Of a stretch of 16,863 nucleotides of DNA, positions 7,345 through 14,713 are shown piece by piece. Origin of the DNA: 38-11 sp964539975 (lineage in GTDB: Bacteria > Bacillota > Clostridia > Tissierellales > Dethiosulfatibacteraceae); the NCBI GenBank assembly GCA_964539975.1, contig CAZIKK010000033.1:1-16863 (forward strand), in the 5' to 3' direction. The notes beneath the pieces are model-generated. The model saw nothing but the letters and a program-made list of their open reading frames with translations. It ran no database searches and was not told the DNA's origin. Numbering within the stretch: the first letter of the stretch is position 1; every line of letters begins with the position of its first letter. The position numbers were made by a program, and so were the translations under genes.

Positions 7345-8037
7345 ATGTCTGCATATGCCTTAGAGGTAATCCATGTCCATTTCCGTTACCCTGAAACCCA
7401 ACAACCTGTGCTAAAAAACATCCACTTCACCATCAAACCCGGAGAAATTGTCGGCATCGTTGGACTGAGTGGATCCGGTAAAACAACGCTCATTAACATT
7501 CTAAACGGGGTGATCCCAAAACGTATATCTGGTGATTTAGGCGGCCAGGTTCTTCTATGGGGAAAACCTGTGTCCTCTTTGGAGTTAACTGACATCTCAC
7601 AATCCCTTGGCACCATCTTTCAAGACCCGGACAACCAAATTCTCTTTCCAAACACAGAAGATGAGTTGGCTTTTGGTCCCGAAAATCTTTGTCGTGAACC
7701 TTCTGAAATCATTGAAAGCATAACGGACACATTGTCTCTTCTTGGAATATCTCATTTGCGTTCCAAAAATCCAAATCAAGTATCTGGTGGGGAAAAACAA
7801 CTCATTACCGTGGCCGCCATCCTGACACTGGATGCTTCTATTCTTATTTTTGATGAGAGCTTATCCTTTATTGACAAAAAAGGTCGTCAGCTGGTGAAAG
7901 AAGCCATAAAAAAACTTAAAAATCAAGGAAAAGCCATCCTTATGGTCGAGCATGAACTCGACAATCTTTCATTGGCAGATCGAATCTATTTGCTAAAAGA
8001 TGGGACCTTGCAAAACTTTGAAGGAGTGATTGAATGA
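7345..8037 (+). CDS. ecfA: ECF transporter ATPase EcfA (first)
   Basis: This ABC-type ATPase (230 residues from the ATG at 7345) powers the ECF transporter. Visible motifs are Walker A GLSGSGKT (40-47), the Q-loop with FQDPDNQILFP (92-102), signature VSGGEKQ (146-152), Walker B ILIFDES (166-172) and the H-switch VEHE (H203). The QDPDNQ segment is characteristic of ECF and cobalt-type ATPases. Walker B is followed by Ser instead of the usual Pro-Thr (DESLSF against DEPT), a common variation in one of the two EcfA paralogues. A TTG at 7339 is in frame, but TAGGAA at 7332-7337 is well spaced for the ATG at 7345. The stop overlaps the second ATPase start by four bases. Confidence 0.9.
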   Translation: MSAYALEVIHVHFRYPETQQPVLKNIHFTIKPGEIVGIVGLSGSGKTTLINILNGVIPKRISGDLGGQVLLWGKPVSSLELTDISQSLGTIFQDPDNQILFPNTEDELAFGPENLCREPSEIIESITDTLSLLGISHLRSKNPNQVSGGEKQLITVAAILTLDASILIFDESLSFIDKKGRQLVKEAIKKLKNQGKAILMVEHELDNLSLADRIYLLKDGTLQNFEGVIE

Positions 8038-8696
8038 AACCTTACATAACCATATCAAACATGAGTTGTTCCATTCAAAATGCACTTATTCTGAAAAACA
8101 TTGATCTGTCTTTGTATCTACACGAATTTGTTGCCTTGGCAGGACCAAATGGGAGCGGAAAAACCACTCTAGGAAAAGCTATAACAGGAATAATTCCAAT
8201 TGATTCTGGAGATATTCTCATTGACGAGGTACCCCTTTCTACCCTGACATTGCCACAGGTTGGGAATAGAATCGGTTATCTTTTCCAAAACCCAGATAAA
8301 CAGATCTTTGCGCCTACTGTTTACGAAGAATTATCTTTTGCGCTAAAATACAAAGGCATCCCTCTGGAAGAGCGAGACAAAAAAGTAACACAAGTGATAG
8401 ATGCTTTCGAATTGAGTGCTTTACGTCATTCCTCCACCTTTTTTTTGAGTCAAGGAGAAAAACAACGCCTTGCTATAGCAGGATTGTTTTTAAATGAACC
8501 TTCCTATCTAATACTAGACGAACCTACTACTGGATTGGACCCTAAAAGGACATCCCAATTAGGACTTTTGTTGAAACAACTCTTGCCAAAGGTAGGCATT
8601 ATGATGATCAGTCATGACATGGCTTTTATCCGAGACCACGCCCATCGATTGATAGAAATTGAAGATGGAGGCATTGTCAATGAAGTCCACTATTGA
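8034..8696 (+). CDS. ecfA: ECF transporter ATPase EcfA' (second)
   Basis: This is the second ABC ATPase of the pair, 220 residues, and it overlaps the first by ATGA. Motifs are Walker A GPNGSGKT (37-44), Q-loop and ECF motif FQNPDKQIFAPTV (84-96), signature LSQGEKQ (138-144), Walker B LILDEPTTGLD (159-169) and H194 in ISHD. All catalytic positions are intact. EcfA and EcfA' form a heterodimer that contacts EcfT. The short C-terminus (about 25 residues after the H-switch) is at the small end for the family. The 3' end overlaps the EcfT start by 17 bases, so the stoichiometry is probably coupled. Confidence 0.92.
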   Translation: MKPYITISNMSCSIQNALILKNIDLSLYLHEFVALAGPNGSGKTTLGKAITGIIPIDSGDILIDEVPLSTLTLPQVGNRIGYLFQNPDKQIFAPTVYEELSFALKYKGIPLEERDKKVTQVIDAFELSALRHSSTFFLSQGEKQRLAIAGLFLNEPSYLILDEPTTGLDPKRTSQLGLLLKQLLPKVGIMMISHDMAFIRDHAHRLIEIEDGGIVNEVHY

Positions 8697-9414
8697 TCCA
8701 CGCGTTAAATTGTTGATCATTATATGCTTATCCACCTTGGGACTGTTTTTTTCTGATATAAAAATACTAATGCTTGTGTTCCTAATTGGATTGATCCTTT
8801 CTATCCTTTTCAAAGGCTCATTTTTTTCTCTTTTGAAGCGAATAAGGATGATTTTTTATGTGTTTTTGGTGATGGTAATCTTGCAAAGTATTTTTCAGCA
8901 ATCAGGAACCCCTTACCTTACCATTGGTACCCTTTCAATTTTAACCGATGAGGGCCTTTTGAGAGCCGCAGGATATTTGATGCGCGTGTTGATCATTCTG
9001 ATCTCAGGTGTTATCATCGCCACTTGTGATATGCGTCGAATGATTCAAGGACTGATTCAAATGGGTCTACCTTACGATTTTGCCTTTATGACCTCCATTG
9101 GCATTCGGTTTCTGCCACTCATGCTCACTGAAATGAAAGACACTTTAACTGCCATTCAATTACGTGGCATTGACATAAAGAAACTTCCTGTCAAACAACG
9201 TATAGACCTGTTGTCCTATATTCTTACCCCTGTAGTCGCCAGCACATTGACTAAGGCCAAGAAATTATCTCTATCTGTGGAATGTCGTGGATTCAGAGCT
9301 TATAACCATCGGACCAGCATCATCACACTCAAATTATCTCCATGGGACTATGTGGTGGTTGCAACTACCTTATTTGCCACAGCGGGTATCTTTTATCTGG
9401 GTATTTCTCTTTAA
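8680..9414 (+). CDS. ecfT: ECF transporter transmembrane subunit EcfT
   Basis: This is the energy-coupling membrane subunit, 244 residues from the ATG at 8680, with GGAG at 8667-8670. Hydrophobic segments lie at about 11-45, 56-75, 100-117, 135-150, and near the C-terminus. The two EcfT signature triplets that insert into the EcfA grooves are visible: QLRG (160-163) and ECRG (201-204), each in a short helix in the cytoplasmic region. An earlier in-frame ATG at 8659 would extend further into the EcfA' coding region and has no better ribosome binding site. It completes an S-A-A'-T set within one operon. Confidence 0.9.
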   Translation: MKSTIDPRVKLLIIICLSTLGLFFSDIKILMLVFLIGLILSILFKGSFFSLLKRIRMIFYVFLVMVILQSIFQQSGTPYLTIGTLSILTDEGLLRAAGYLMRVLIILISGVIIATCDMRRMIQGLIQMGLPYDFAFMTSIGIRFLPLMLTEMKDTLTAIQLRGIDIKKLPVKQRIDLLSYILTPVVASTLTKAKKLSLSVECRGFRAYNHRTSIITLKLSPWDYVVVATTLFATAGIFYLGISL

Positions 9415-9428
9415 AACTGGAGGTCATT

Positions 9429-10067
9429 ATGCGCATTCTCAAACGCTTCACATCAAAAAAAAATTGCGTTTTTCTTTTGGAAGATCGTGATCAAACGGCG
9501 GTCTACAAATGCTTTAATGATCCTGGTCATTATGAGAAGGAATACAATTATTACAAAATGTTGCGTCAGACAGACCTTCCTGTCCCCAAATTGCTAGCTC
9601 ATAACCACGATCATCATACGATGCTTTTGGAATACCTGGGTGATCAAACAGCTTTGGATGAACTGGAATCTTATGAACAAAACCATTGCACAACAGAGGC
9701 TCTAACACTGCTTATCTCCATCTTCAACTGGTTGGATAAGTTTCATGCTTTGCCTACAATAAAAGAAAACCAACTGGCTTTTTCGGATCTAAGTATCCGA
9801 AACTTCATAAGGAAAGATCATGTATTGTACGGCATTGATTTTGAATCTATTGAAAAAGGCAACTTTGCAAGAGATGTCGGAAACCTCATCGCCATGTATT
9901 TAAACTACGATGTCAAGTACAGTCCATTCAAAATACAAGTATCTAGCCAGTTGAAGCAGTATATCCTTAGCAACAGTCCTTTAAGTCTTTGTGCCATCGA
10001 CTCTGCCATCCATTCATCAACAAAAGCCATTCATGCAAGAAGAAACCGGTCCTGTGACAATCATTAG
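9429..10067 (+). CDS. APH-like small-molecule kinase
   Basis: The 212-residue protein is related by motif to the aminoglycoside phosphotransferase/choline kinase-like fold. There is a candidate nucleotide-binding Lys in VYK (K27), a hinge-like LLEYLG (66-71), a catalytic loop SDLSIRN (D120 and N125, with Phe-Ser in place of the usual His-Gly), DFES (D137 as the metal ligand) and ARDVGN (147-152). It is shorter than typical APH proteins, about 250-300 residues, mostly missing C-terminal helices. GGAGG at 9419-9423 fits the ATG at 9429. It lies 14 bases after EcfT and is the last gene before the adenosyltransferase promoter. By analogy with ThiK in thiamine salvage, it may phosphorylate the imported compound. 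Because its sequence diverges from characterised APH enzymes, a different target, even a protein, is possible. Confidence 0.7.
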   Translation: MRILKRFTSKKNCVFLLEDRDQTAVYKCFNDPGHYEKEYNYYKMLRQTDLPVPKLLAHNHDHHTMLLEYLGDQTALDELESYEQNHCTTEALTLLISIFNWLDKFHALPTIKENQLAFSDLSIRNFIRKDHVLYGIDFESIEKGNFARDVGNLIAMYLNYDVKYSPFKIQVSSQLKQYILSNSPLSLCAIDSAIHSSTKAIHARRNRSCDNH

Positions 10068-10080
10068 AATGTGGTATAAT
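10052..10080 (+). promoter_or_regulatory. Promoter of the cobalamin adenosyltransferase gene
   Basis: TATAAT at 10075-10080 is preceded by TGG (extended -10). CTGTGA at 10052-10057 gives a weak -35 at 17 bases. It overlaps the end of the kinase gene. The adenosyltransferase can therefore be transcribed independently of the riboswitch, although read-through from the ECF operon is not excluded because no terminator separates them. Confidence 0.6.
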
Positions 10081-10111
10081 AGAATAAAGACAAATTAGAG
10101 GAGGGTGCAAC

Positions 10112-10657
10112 ATGACCATTTACACCAAAAAAGGAGATACAGGAAAAACAACCACTGTTACCGGTCAACGCATAGAAAAATCCAGCCAATTATTGGAATT
10201 ACAAGGAACTGTGGATGAAGTCAATGCGGGTGTCGGTTATTTGATTTCCCTTTGTGAAGAAGCCATGGTCGGAAAGGAAATCCGTCATGTGCTAGATATG
10301 CTTCGTGACATTCAGTATGCCTTGTTTAGAATCGGAACTGATATTTCATCAAATTTCACCCAATCATTGTTAAAAGAAGAAGAAATCCAACTACTGGAAA
10401 AAGAAATAGATGAAATGGAAAAATCGACCGGGGCCTTAAAAAACTTTATTTACTACAGTGGCACAAAATCAGCCACTTATACACAAGTCATACGATCTGT
10501 CACCCGCAGGGCTGAAAGGGTTTTTGCCGGGTTGCTGACAGATTCTGTTCCTGAAGATTACAAATACATGAACCGATTGGCTGACTACTTTTTTGCATTA
10601 GCCAGATACCTCAACCACCTGGAAGAGGTGGACGAGACCATAATGAAACTCCGTTAA
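10112..10657 (+). CDS. pduO: PduO-type cob(I)alamin adenosyltransferase
   Basis: This cytoplasmic enzyme makes adenosylcobalamin from ATP and cob(I)alamin. It has 181 residues, the normal length for the family. The family pattern starts with TKKGDTGKTTTVTG (5-18), then LELQGTVDEVNAGVGYL, and the ATP/corrin-contacting SVTRRAERVF near 130-139, followed by a NRLADYFFALARYLN segment. GAGGAGGG lies just before the ATG, and its own extended -10 promoter lies 32 bases upstream. No cobalamin riboswitch is visible ahead of it. A shared terminator follows. A functional link to the ECF operon is possible but not shown by anything beyond adjacency. Confidence 0.93.
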   Translation: MTIYTKKGDTGKTTTVTGQRIEKSSQLLELQGTVDEVNAGVGYLISLCEEAMVGKEIRHVLDMLRDIQYALFRIGTDISSNFTQSLLKEEEIQLLEKEIDEMEKSTGALKNFIYYSGTKSATYTQVIRSVTRRAERVFAGLLTDSVPEDYKYMNRLADYFFALARYLNHLEEVDETIMKLR

Positions 10658-10668
10658 TGCTATATTAT

Positions 10669-10702
10669 AAAACAAGGCACCTTCACAGGTTGCCTTGTTT
10701 TT
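10669..10702. terminator. Bidirectional intrinsic terminator
   Basis: AAAACAAGGCA (10669-10679) and TGCCTTGTTTT (10691-10701) form an 11-bp stem with an 11-base loop, flanked by A and T tracts on either side. It sits between the adenosyltransferase (+) and the convergent radical SAM gene (-), whose stop codon overlaps the right arm, so it can serve both strands. Confidence 0.85.
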
Positions 10703-11621
10703 AGTTGATTTGAAAATTTCTGCCTTGCACGGTGTCTCGCTCATCCAACACTTGGTTGATCCGAGACAGCACCTTCATCTTGTTCAAACTCCACAACGGC
10801 GCAATCAAATCTTCTTTTTTTCCATCCCCCGTAACTCTATGAACCACAATTTGAGGAGCCAATCGTTCCAAAGCATTGCAGACCAGGTTCACATAGCATT
10901 CAAAATCCATCATCGCCACTCTTCCCTTATCATAGAGCGTTGCCAACTCTGTGTTTTTCAATACATGTAACAAATGAAATTTAACGCCCCATGGTTGTAA
11001 ATGCGATACGGTATCAACCGTTTCCATCATGTCTTGGTCTGTTTCTCCAGGCAATCCAAAAATCAAATGCAGAACCACTCTTATGCGACTTCTTTTTAAT
11101 TGATGATAACGTTCAAAAAACAGGGTCATGTCGTAGCCTCTTCGAATAAGACTGATCGTATGTTCATGAATGGTCTGTAAGCCTATTTCCACCCATAAAA
11201 AGCATCTTTCATTCATTTCATCCAGAAGTTGGATCACTTCATCTGAAAGGCAATCTCCTCGTGTAGCAATAGCTAAACCAACCACACCCGGATAAGCCAA
11301 AGCTTCCTCATATTTCGCTCTAAGATTTGCCACCGAATCATAAGTATTTGTAAACGATCCAAAATACACGATATACCGACGTGCCTTCCATTTGTTTGAC
11401 AAATTCTGGATTTGTTTTTGGATTTGATCGGTTATGCTTTCGTCAGGATTTCCTGCGAATGCACCATTCCCTTCTTCAGAACAAAACAGGCAACCTTGAT
11501 TTCCTAAAGTGCCATCTCTATTTGGGCAAGTAAAGTCACCATTGACAGATAGCTTCACAATCTTCTCTCCGAAAATTTTTCTTAATTCTCTATTTAATGT
11601 TCGAAATCTTCTGTTGTCCAT
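10701..11621 (-). CDS. YhcC-type radical SAM protein
   Basis: This is a radical SAM protein of the YhcC/TIGR01212 family, about 306 residues. The [4Fe-4S]-binding cysteines have the atypical spacing seen in that family: C32-x11-C44-x2-C47 within CPNRDG...GCLFC. Downstream are TRGDCL, VEIGLQTIHE and HLIFGLPGET, typical of the radical SAM barrel. I chose the ATG at 11621. GTG 11636 and TTG 11633 are in frame, but GGTGAGG lies too close to them and at a long 14-base distance from the ATG, so the start is uncertain by five residues. The family's reaction is not firmly established; a tRNA- or sulfur-related modification is often suggested. The gene stands alone, ending at the shared terminator. 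Confidence 0.88.
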   Translation of the reverse strand: MDNRRFRTLNRELRKIFGEKIVKLSVNGDFTCPNRDGTLGNQGCLFCSEEGNGAFAGNPDESITDQIQKQIQNLSNKWKARRYIVYFGSFTNTYDSVANLRAKYEEALAYPGVVGLAIATRGDCLSDEVIQLLDEMNERCFLWVEIGLQTIHEHTISLIRRGYDMTLFFERYHQLKRSRIRVVLHLIFGLPGETDQDMMETVDTVSHLQPWGVKFHLLHVLKNTELATLYDKGRVAMMDFECYVNLVCNALERLAPQIVVHRVTGDGKKEDLIAPLWSLNKMKVLSRINQVLDERDTVQGRNFQIN

Positions 11622-11660
11622 TTTTTCTTTCAACACCTCACCATTCTGAATTATCGAGAA

Positions 11661-11755
11661 TCATCCACAAGTATTGTTTGAATTTCTCAGTGTTTTTGTG
11701 GGGTTTATCCACAAAAAAGGGGGGTATTTAAATGTTGTCAACAGAGTTGTCCACA
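11661..11755. other. Cluster of three DnaA-box-like 9-mers
   Basis: The 180-base gap between the radical SAM gene and the AI-2E permease holds TCATCCACA (11661-11669), a perfect DnaA box TTATCCACA (11705-11713), and TTGTCCACA (11747-11755). All are on the same strand and 44 and 42 bases apart. A weaker TTGTCAACA (11735-11743), part of an 11-base palindrome TGTTGTCAACA, lies in between. The perfect box also forms the right arm of a hairpin, TTTTTGTGG/CCACAAAAA (11693-11701 with 11709-11717). The cluster is upstream of the radical SAM gene and could regulate it or bind DnaA. Nothing here looks like a replication origin. Confidence 0.5.
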
Positions 11756-11801
11756 TTTCCCCCTGAATGTCATTATTTGTCTCTGACATCATTACAATTT
11801 T

Positions 11802-12917
11802 TTAATTATCCCATTTGATAAAATCAAACTCTTCATTTCTCAATTTATATTCCATATAACTGCTCATGGTCGTCTTGATCAAGGCCGCAATTGGCGTGGC
11901 AAAAAACATACCCCAAACACCATAGAATCCTCCACCTACAATAATCGCACTAATAATCCATACTGGTTTCAAATTCAATTGAATCCCTAAAATTTTAGGT
12001 CCAAGGACCAATCCATCAAACTGCTGTAATGCCAGTATAAAAATAGTCATCCAAAGACCTTTCATCGGATCAATCAGCAAAGTAATAATAACAGCGGGCA
12101 CACCCCCAATAAGTGGCCCAAAATAAGGGATCATATTGGCTATGCCTATGATCAATGCTAAAATCAGCGGATACTCCGCTTGAATGAGATATCGGATCCC
12201 CACGTAAGCAATAAAGGCAATAATGGTTGAGTCAATGATTTTTCCAATTATAAATCGAATGACATTTTGATTCAATTCCGCACCAAATTTAATAATTTGA
12301 TCGGATGTCTCTTTTTCAAAGAAGGAGTAGATAACCTTTTGGTAAAGCTTTTTAAACGATTCCTTGTCCCATAGGATATACGCCGAAATAATCACTGCCA
12401 TAATGAAGTTTAGCAAGGCATATACCATATTAATGGCGCTAGACAACGTTCTGTTTGCTAAGGAATTAAGCAATAAAGTGGTCCTGTTGACAATTTCTGG
12501 TATAATGCTCTGATAGTAAGCATAAATTTCTTCCGCTTCCATAAAGTCAAGAAATTCAGGTGGATTCTGGAAAAAATTCTCAATCCCCGCTATGATTTTA
12601 GGTAGATCTCTGATCAACGAAGTAACGCTTCGCGCTATCTGGGGCGTGATAATAAATGCTACCAATATCAAAAAGCTCACAAAAGTGGCATAAGCCAGTA
12701 ATATGGCCACTAGTTTAAACTTAACCGCCTTTCTAAATGCCTTCATTACAGGATTCAATATCATGGCTAAAAACACTCCCAAAAGGATGGGCACCATCAC
12801 ATTAAATATTTTCATCAAGCCATCATCTTGGAAAATAAACTTAAATACAATCACCATGACGATAAAAGCGGGTAAATATTTTAATAAATGTTTGTTGGTT
12901 TTTCTTTCTTCCATCAT
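11802..12917 (-). CDS. AI-2E family permease (YtvI/PerM-like)
   Basis: This is a polytopic membrane protein of about 371 residues with seven to eight hydrophobic segments. The family hallmark PYFGPLIGG and the adjoining hydrophobic stretch are present, as are the AI-2E family C-terminal region FDGLVLGPKILG and the helix before it. Family members act in sodium- or ion-coupled efflux and sporulation-related transport; the cargo here is unknown. The start is placed at ATG 12917 (a second ATG at 12914), preceded by GAGGGAG. The 378-residue reading would begin ahead of the ribosome binding site. A minus-strand promoter lies directly upstream. Confidence 0.87.
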   Translation of the reverse strand: MMEERKTNKHLLKYLPAFIVMVIVFKFIFQDDGLMKIFNVMVPILLGVFLAMILNPVMKAFRKAVKFKLVAILLAYATFVSFLILVAFIITPQIARSVTSLIRDLPKIIAGIENFFQNPPEFLDFMEAEEIYAYYQSIIPEIVNRTTLLLNSLANRTLSSAINMVYALLNFIMAVIISAYILWDKESFKKLYQKVIYSFFEKETSDQIIKFGAELNQNVIRFIIGKIIDSTIIAFIAYVGIRYLIQAEYPLILALIIGIANMIPYFGPLIGGVPAVIITLLIDPMKGLWMTIFILALQQFDGLVLGPKILGIQLNLKPVWIISAIIVGGGFYGVWGMFFATPIAALIKTTMSSYMEYKLRNEEFDFIKWDN

Positions 12918-12944
12918 GACTCCCTCTACTAATAGCATTAATAC

Positions 12945-12973
12945 ATTATATCATTTGTCACACGGCTTTCAAA
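12945..12973 (-). promoter_or_regulatory. Promoter of the AI-2E permease
   Basis: On the minus strand, TATAAT (12945-12950) and TTTGAA (12968-12973) are 17 bases apart, with the -10 about 28 bases ahead of the start codon. This suggests the permease is transcribed separately from the AEC transporter, whose stop is 15 bases upstream of the -35. Confidence 0.55.
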
Positions 12974-12987
12974 CCATCCTTGTCTTT

Positions 12988-13941
12988 TCAAAATAAGCCC
13001 ACCGCCTTCATCAACACAATGCCTATAAAAATAGTGACAAAAGAAGCGGCTGTGGTAACTACTACAATGCTAGCAGCCAATGTGTCGTTGCTGTGCATCG
13101 CTTTTGCCATAATGTAGGATGTAGCTGCCGTTGGAGATGCGAATAACATGAAGAGAATTCCCAATGATGGTCCCTCATATCCCATAACGATTGCTACACC
13201 TGTAAATACAACCGGAATCAATACAACTTTCAATAGGGCTGACATCACCAACGGTTTTCGATCTTGAACATTGATACTGAAACTGAACATGGCTCCAATA
13301 TTGATCAGTGCCAATGGCGTGGCCATCCCTCTTATTGAGCTTAAACTATTGTTGATCATAGTTGGAATTTCCACATTGAAAGACTTGATCACAAGTCCCA
13401 ATACGATACTGATAATCAAAGGATTCTTGACAATGCTTTTCAAAACCTCTATTGGATGAATTTTTTTGACTTCAGGATCGTGGTAAGTCAATATTATCAC
13501 TGCTAAAACATTGAACAATGGAATCACAAAGGCAGTCAACAGACTCATTCTCAAGATTGCCGCGTCTCCAAAAAGACTCTCCAAAACTGCATAGGCAATA
13601 ATGATATAATTGCTTCGATAGGTCCCTTGAATGAAGGCACCTTTTGTTGGTTTGTCCCAACCCATTTTTTCGGCAATCCAAACAGCTGTGAAAAAGCTGA
13701 CCAAAACCATGCCACAAGCTACTCCCACAAAAATCCAAGATCCTCTATCAATAACAAATGCCACATCGGCATTGACCATGTTGTAGAATAACATGACAGG
13801 CAATGCTATTTTGAATACGATGGCTGAACTCTTTGCACAAAAATGGTCATCTGCGATCCCTGTTCTTTTCAGAAAATAACCCACCAGTATCAGTACAATA
13901 ATGGGCATTAATATCTCTATGCTGATCAAAAAATATGTCAT
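12988..13941 (-). CDS. AEC-family (auxin efflux carrier-like) transporter
   Basis: This 317-residue membrane protein has about ten hydrophobic segments. The N-terminus (IEILMPIIVLILVGYFLKR) and the two-half organisation are typical of the auxin efflux carrier family. Bacterial members export or exchange small organic acids such as malate; the substrate here is not evident. The ribosome binding site GGGGAT lies just before the ATG, and the gene starts 10 bases after the HD-domain gene, so the two form an operon. The C-terminal half has conserved GMATPLALINIGAMFSF and ASPTAATSY, as expected. Confidence 0.88.
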   Translation of the reverse strand: MTYFLISIEILMPIIVLILVGYFLKRTGIADDHFCAKSSAIVFKIALPVMLFYNMVNADVAFVIDRGSWIFVGVACGMVLVSFFTAVWIAEKMGWDKPTKGAFIQGTYRSNYIIIAYAVLESLFGDAAILRMSLLTAFVIPLFNVLAVIILTYHDPEVKKIHPIEVLKSIVKNPLIISIVLGLVIKSFNVEIPTMINNSLSSIRGMATPLALINIGAMFSFSINVQDRKPLVMSALLKVVLIPVVFTGVAIVMGYEGPSLGILFMLFASPTAATSYIMAKAMHSNDTLAASIVVVTTAASFVTIFIGIVLMKAVGLF

Positions 13942-13951
13942 TTCATCCCCT

Positions 13952-14518
13952 TTACATCAGTGATAGATCCATATTCTCAAGTTCTTTCTCTCTAACTTGC
14001 AAAGAATGTATGACTATCTCAATCAATTGACTGATGTCCATCTCCAACTCATCTGCCCCTTTTTGCATTTCTTCCCGGCTCACAGCCTTTGCAAATGCTT
14101 TATCTTTCATCTTCTTCTTAACCGATTTCACAGACATGCCTTCTAATTTTGTTGGACGCATCAGTGCGACCGCGATGATAAATGAAGCCATTTGATCTAC
14201 TGCATATAAGCATTTTGCCATAGGCGTTTTTCTAGGCACCTGGGTGAAATCGCCATGCCCCAAAATCGCTTCAATAAAATCTTCTGGATAACCCGCCTGT
14301 CTAAGAATATCTGGCACTTTCTCCAAATGATTATCCGGCCATCTCTGAAAGTCTATGTCATGCAACAAACCACATGCACCCCATACCTCAACACTTTCAC
14401 CAAACTTTGTGGCACAACCTCGCATAGCGCCTTCTACTGCCAAGCTATGTTTAATCAAACTCTCCGAGTCGATGTATTCATGAAACAATTCCAATGCTTT
14501 TTCTCTTGTTATGATCAT
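13952..14518 (-). CDS. HD-domain hydrolase (HDIG type)
   Basis: This is a 188-residue metal-dependent phosphohydrolase-like protein. Possible metal ligands are visible: H24 (IKHSLAVE), the HD doublet H53-D54 in LLHDID, H64 in PDNHLE, and H88 followed by D90 in ILGHGD. Small HD proteins of this type often act on nucleotides or phosphorylated metabolites. I chose ATG 14518, with GGGAGG six bases upstream, over an earlier in-frame start at 14539. The first gene of a two-gene operon with the AEC transporter, it may act on a related metabolite, but there is no direct evidence. Confidence 0.85.
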   Translation of the reverse strand: MIITREKALELFHEYIDSESLIKHSLAVEGAMRGCATKFGESVEVWGACGLLHDIDFQRWPDNHLEKVPDILRQAGYPEDFIEAILGHGDFTQVPRKTPMAKCLYAVDQMASFIIAVALMRPTKLEGMSVKSVKKKMKDKAFAKAVSREEMQKGADELEMDISQLIEIVIHSLQVREKELENMDLSLM

Positions 14519-14540
14519 TTTGTCCTCCCTACTTAACATG

Positions 14541-14553
14541 ATTATACATTATA
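14541..14553 (-). promoter_or_regulatory. Tandem -10 elements of the HD/AEC operon
   Basis: On the minus strand two TATAAT boxes (14541-14546 and 14548-14553) lie within 35 bases of the HD gene start. No convincing -35 was found for either. A 12-base palindrome, TGTTTTAAAACA (14567-14578), is just upstream and could be an operator, but such AT-rich palindromes also arise by chance. Confidence 0.4.
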
Positions 14554-14617
14554 CAATAATTTGCAGTGTTTTAAAACATCTCATTGAAACATGCCTTCTC
14601 CTACCTACTTGAAAAAA

Positions 14618-14695
14618 TTGGCATATTCGTTTATTCTGTTCATAGTAAAATGCTCATATCCAAGGGTCATCATTTTGAATGATTAGACTAATCAT
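14618..14695 (+). promoter_or_regulatory. Possible promoter and operator of the MscS-type channel gene
   Basis: TTGGCA (14618-14623) and CATAGT (14641-14646), 17 bases apart, form a moderate promoter. TTGAAT (14675-14680) is an alternative -35 without a good partner. Between this promoter and the ribosome binding site lies a perfect palindrome with 8-base arms, ATGATTAG-A-CTAATCAT (14679-14695). That fits a repressor site or a small transcript structure. Confidence 0.4.
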
Positions 14696-14713
14696 AAAAT
14701 AAGGAGTTTTCCC

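Noticed and set aside
9342..9428. Longer N-terminus of the APH-like kinase starting inside EcfT
   Set aside because: The GGAGG at 9419-9423 fits the ATG at 9429, and the extra residues overlap the EcfT coding region with no conserved motif.
4085..10067. The ECF operon as a thiamine- or cobalamin-uptake system
   Set aside because: The S component has a YkoE/ThiW-like look and an adenosyltransferase lies nearby, but the leader has no TPP or B12 features and the MobB-like and molybdopterin-domain-like genes are not expected. Kept only as a weaker alternative.
10060..10111. Possible cobalamin riboswitch ahead of the adenosyltransferase
   Set aside because: The leader between the promoter and ATG is only about 30 bases, too short for any B12 aptamer, and no B12-box-like sequence is present.
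11693..11717. Hairpin TTTTTGTGG/CCACAAAAA as a transcription terminator of the AI-2E gene
   Set aside because: Read on the minus strand, the T tract precedes the stem and an A tract follows it, the wrong order for an intrinsic terminator. The arms include a DnaA-box-like 9-mer, which explains the sequence better.
14567..14578. TGTTTTAAAACA palindrome as a distinct operator
   Set aside because: AT-rich palindromes of this length arise easily by chance in low-GC DNA, and its partner gene has no independent evidence of repression.
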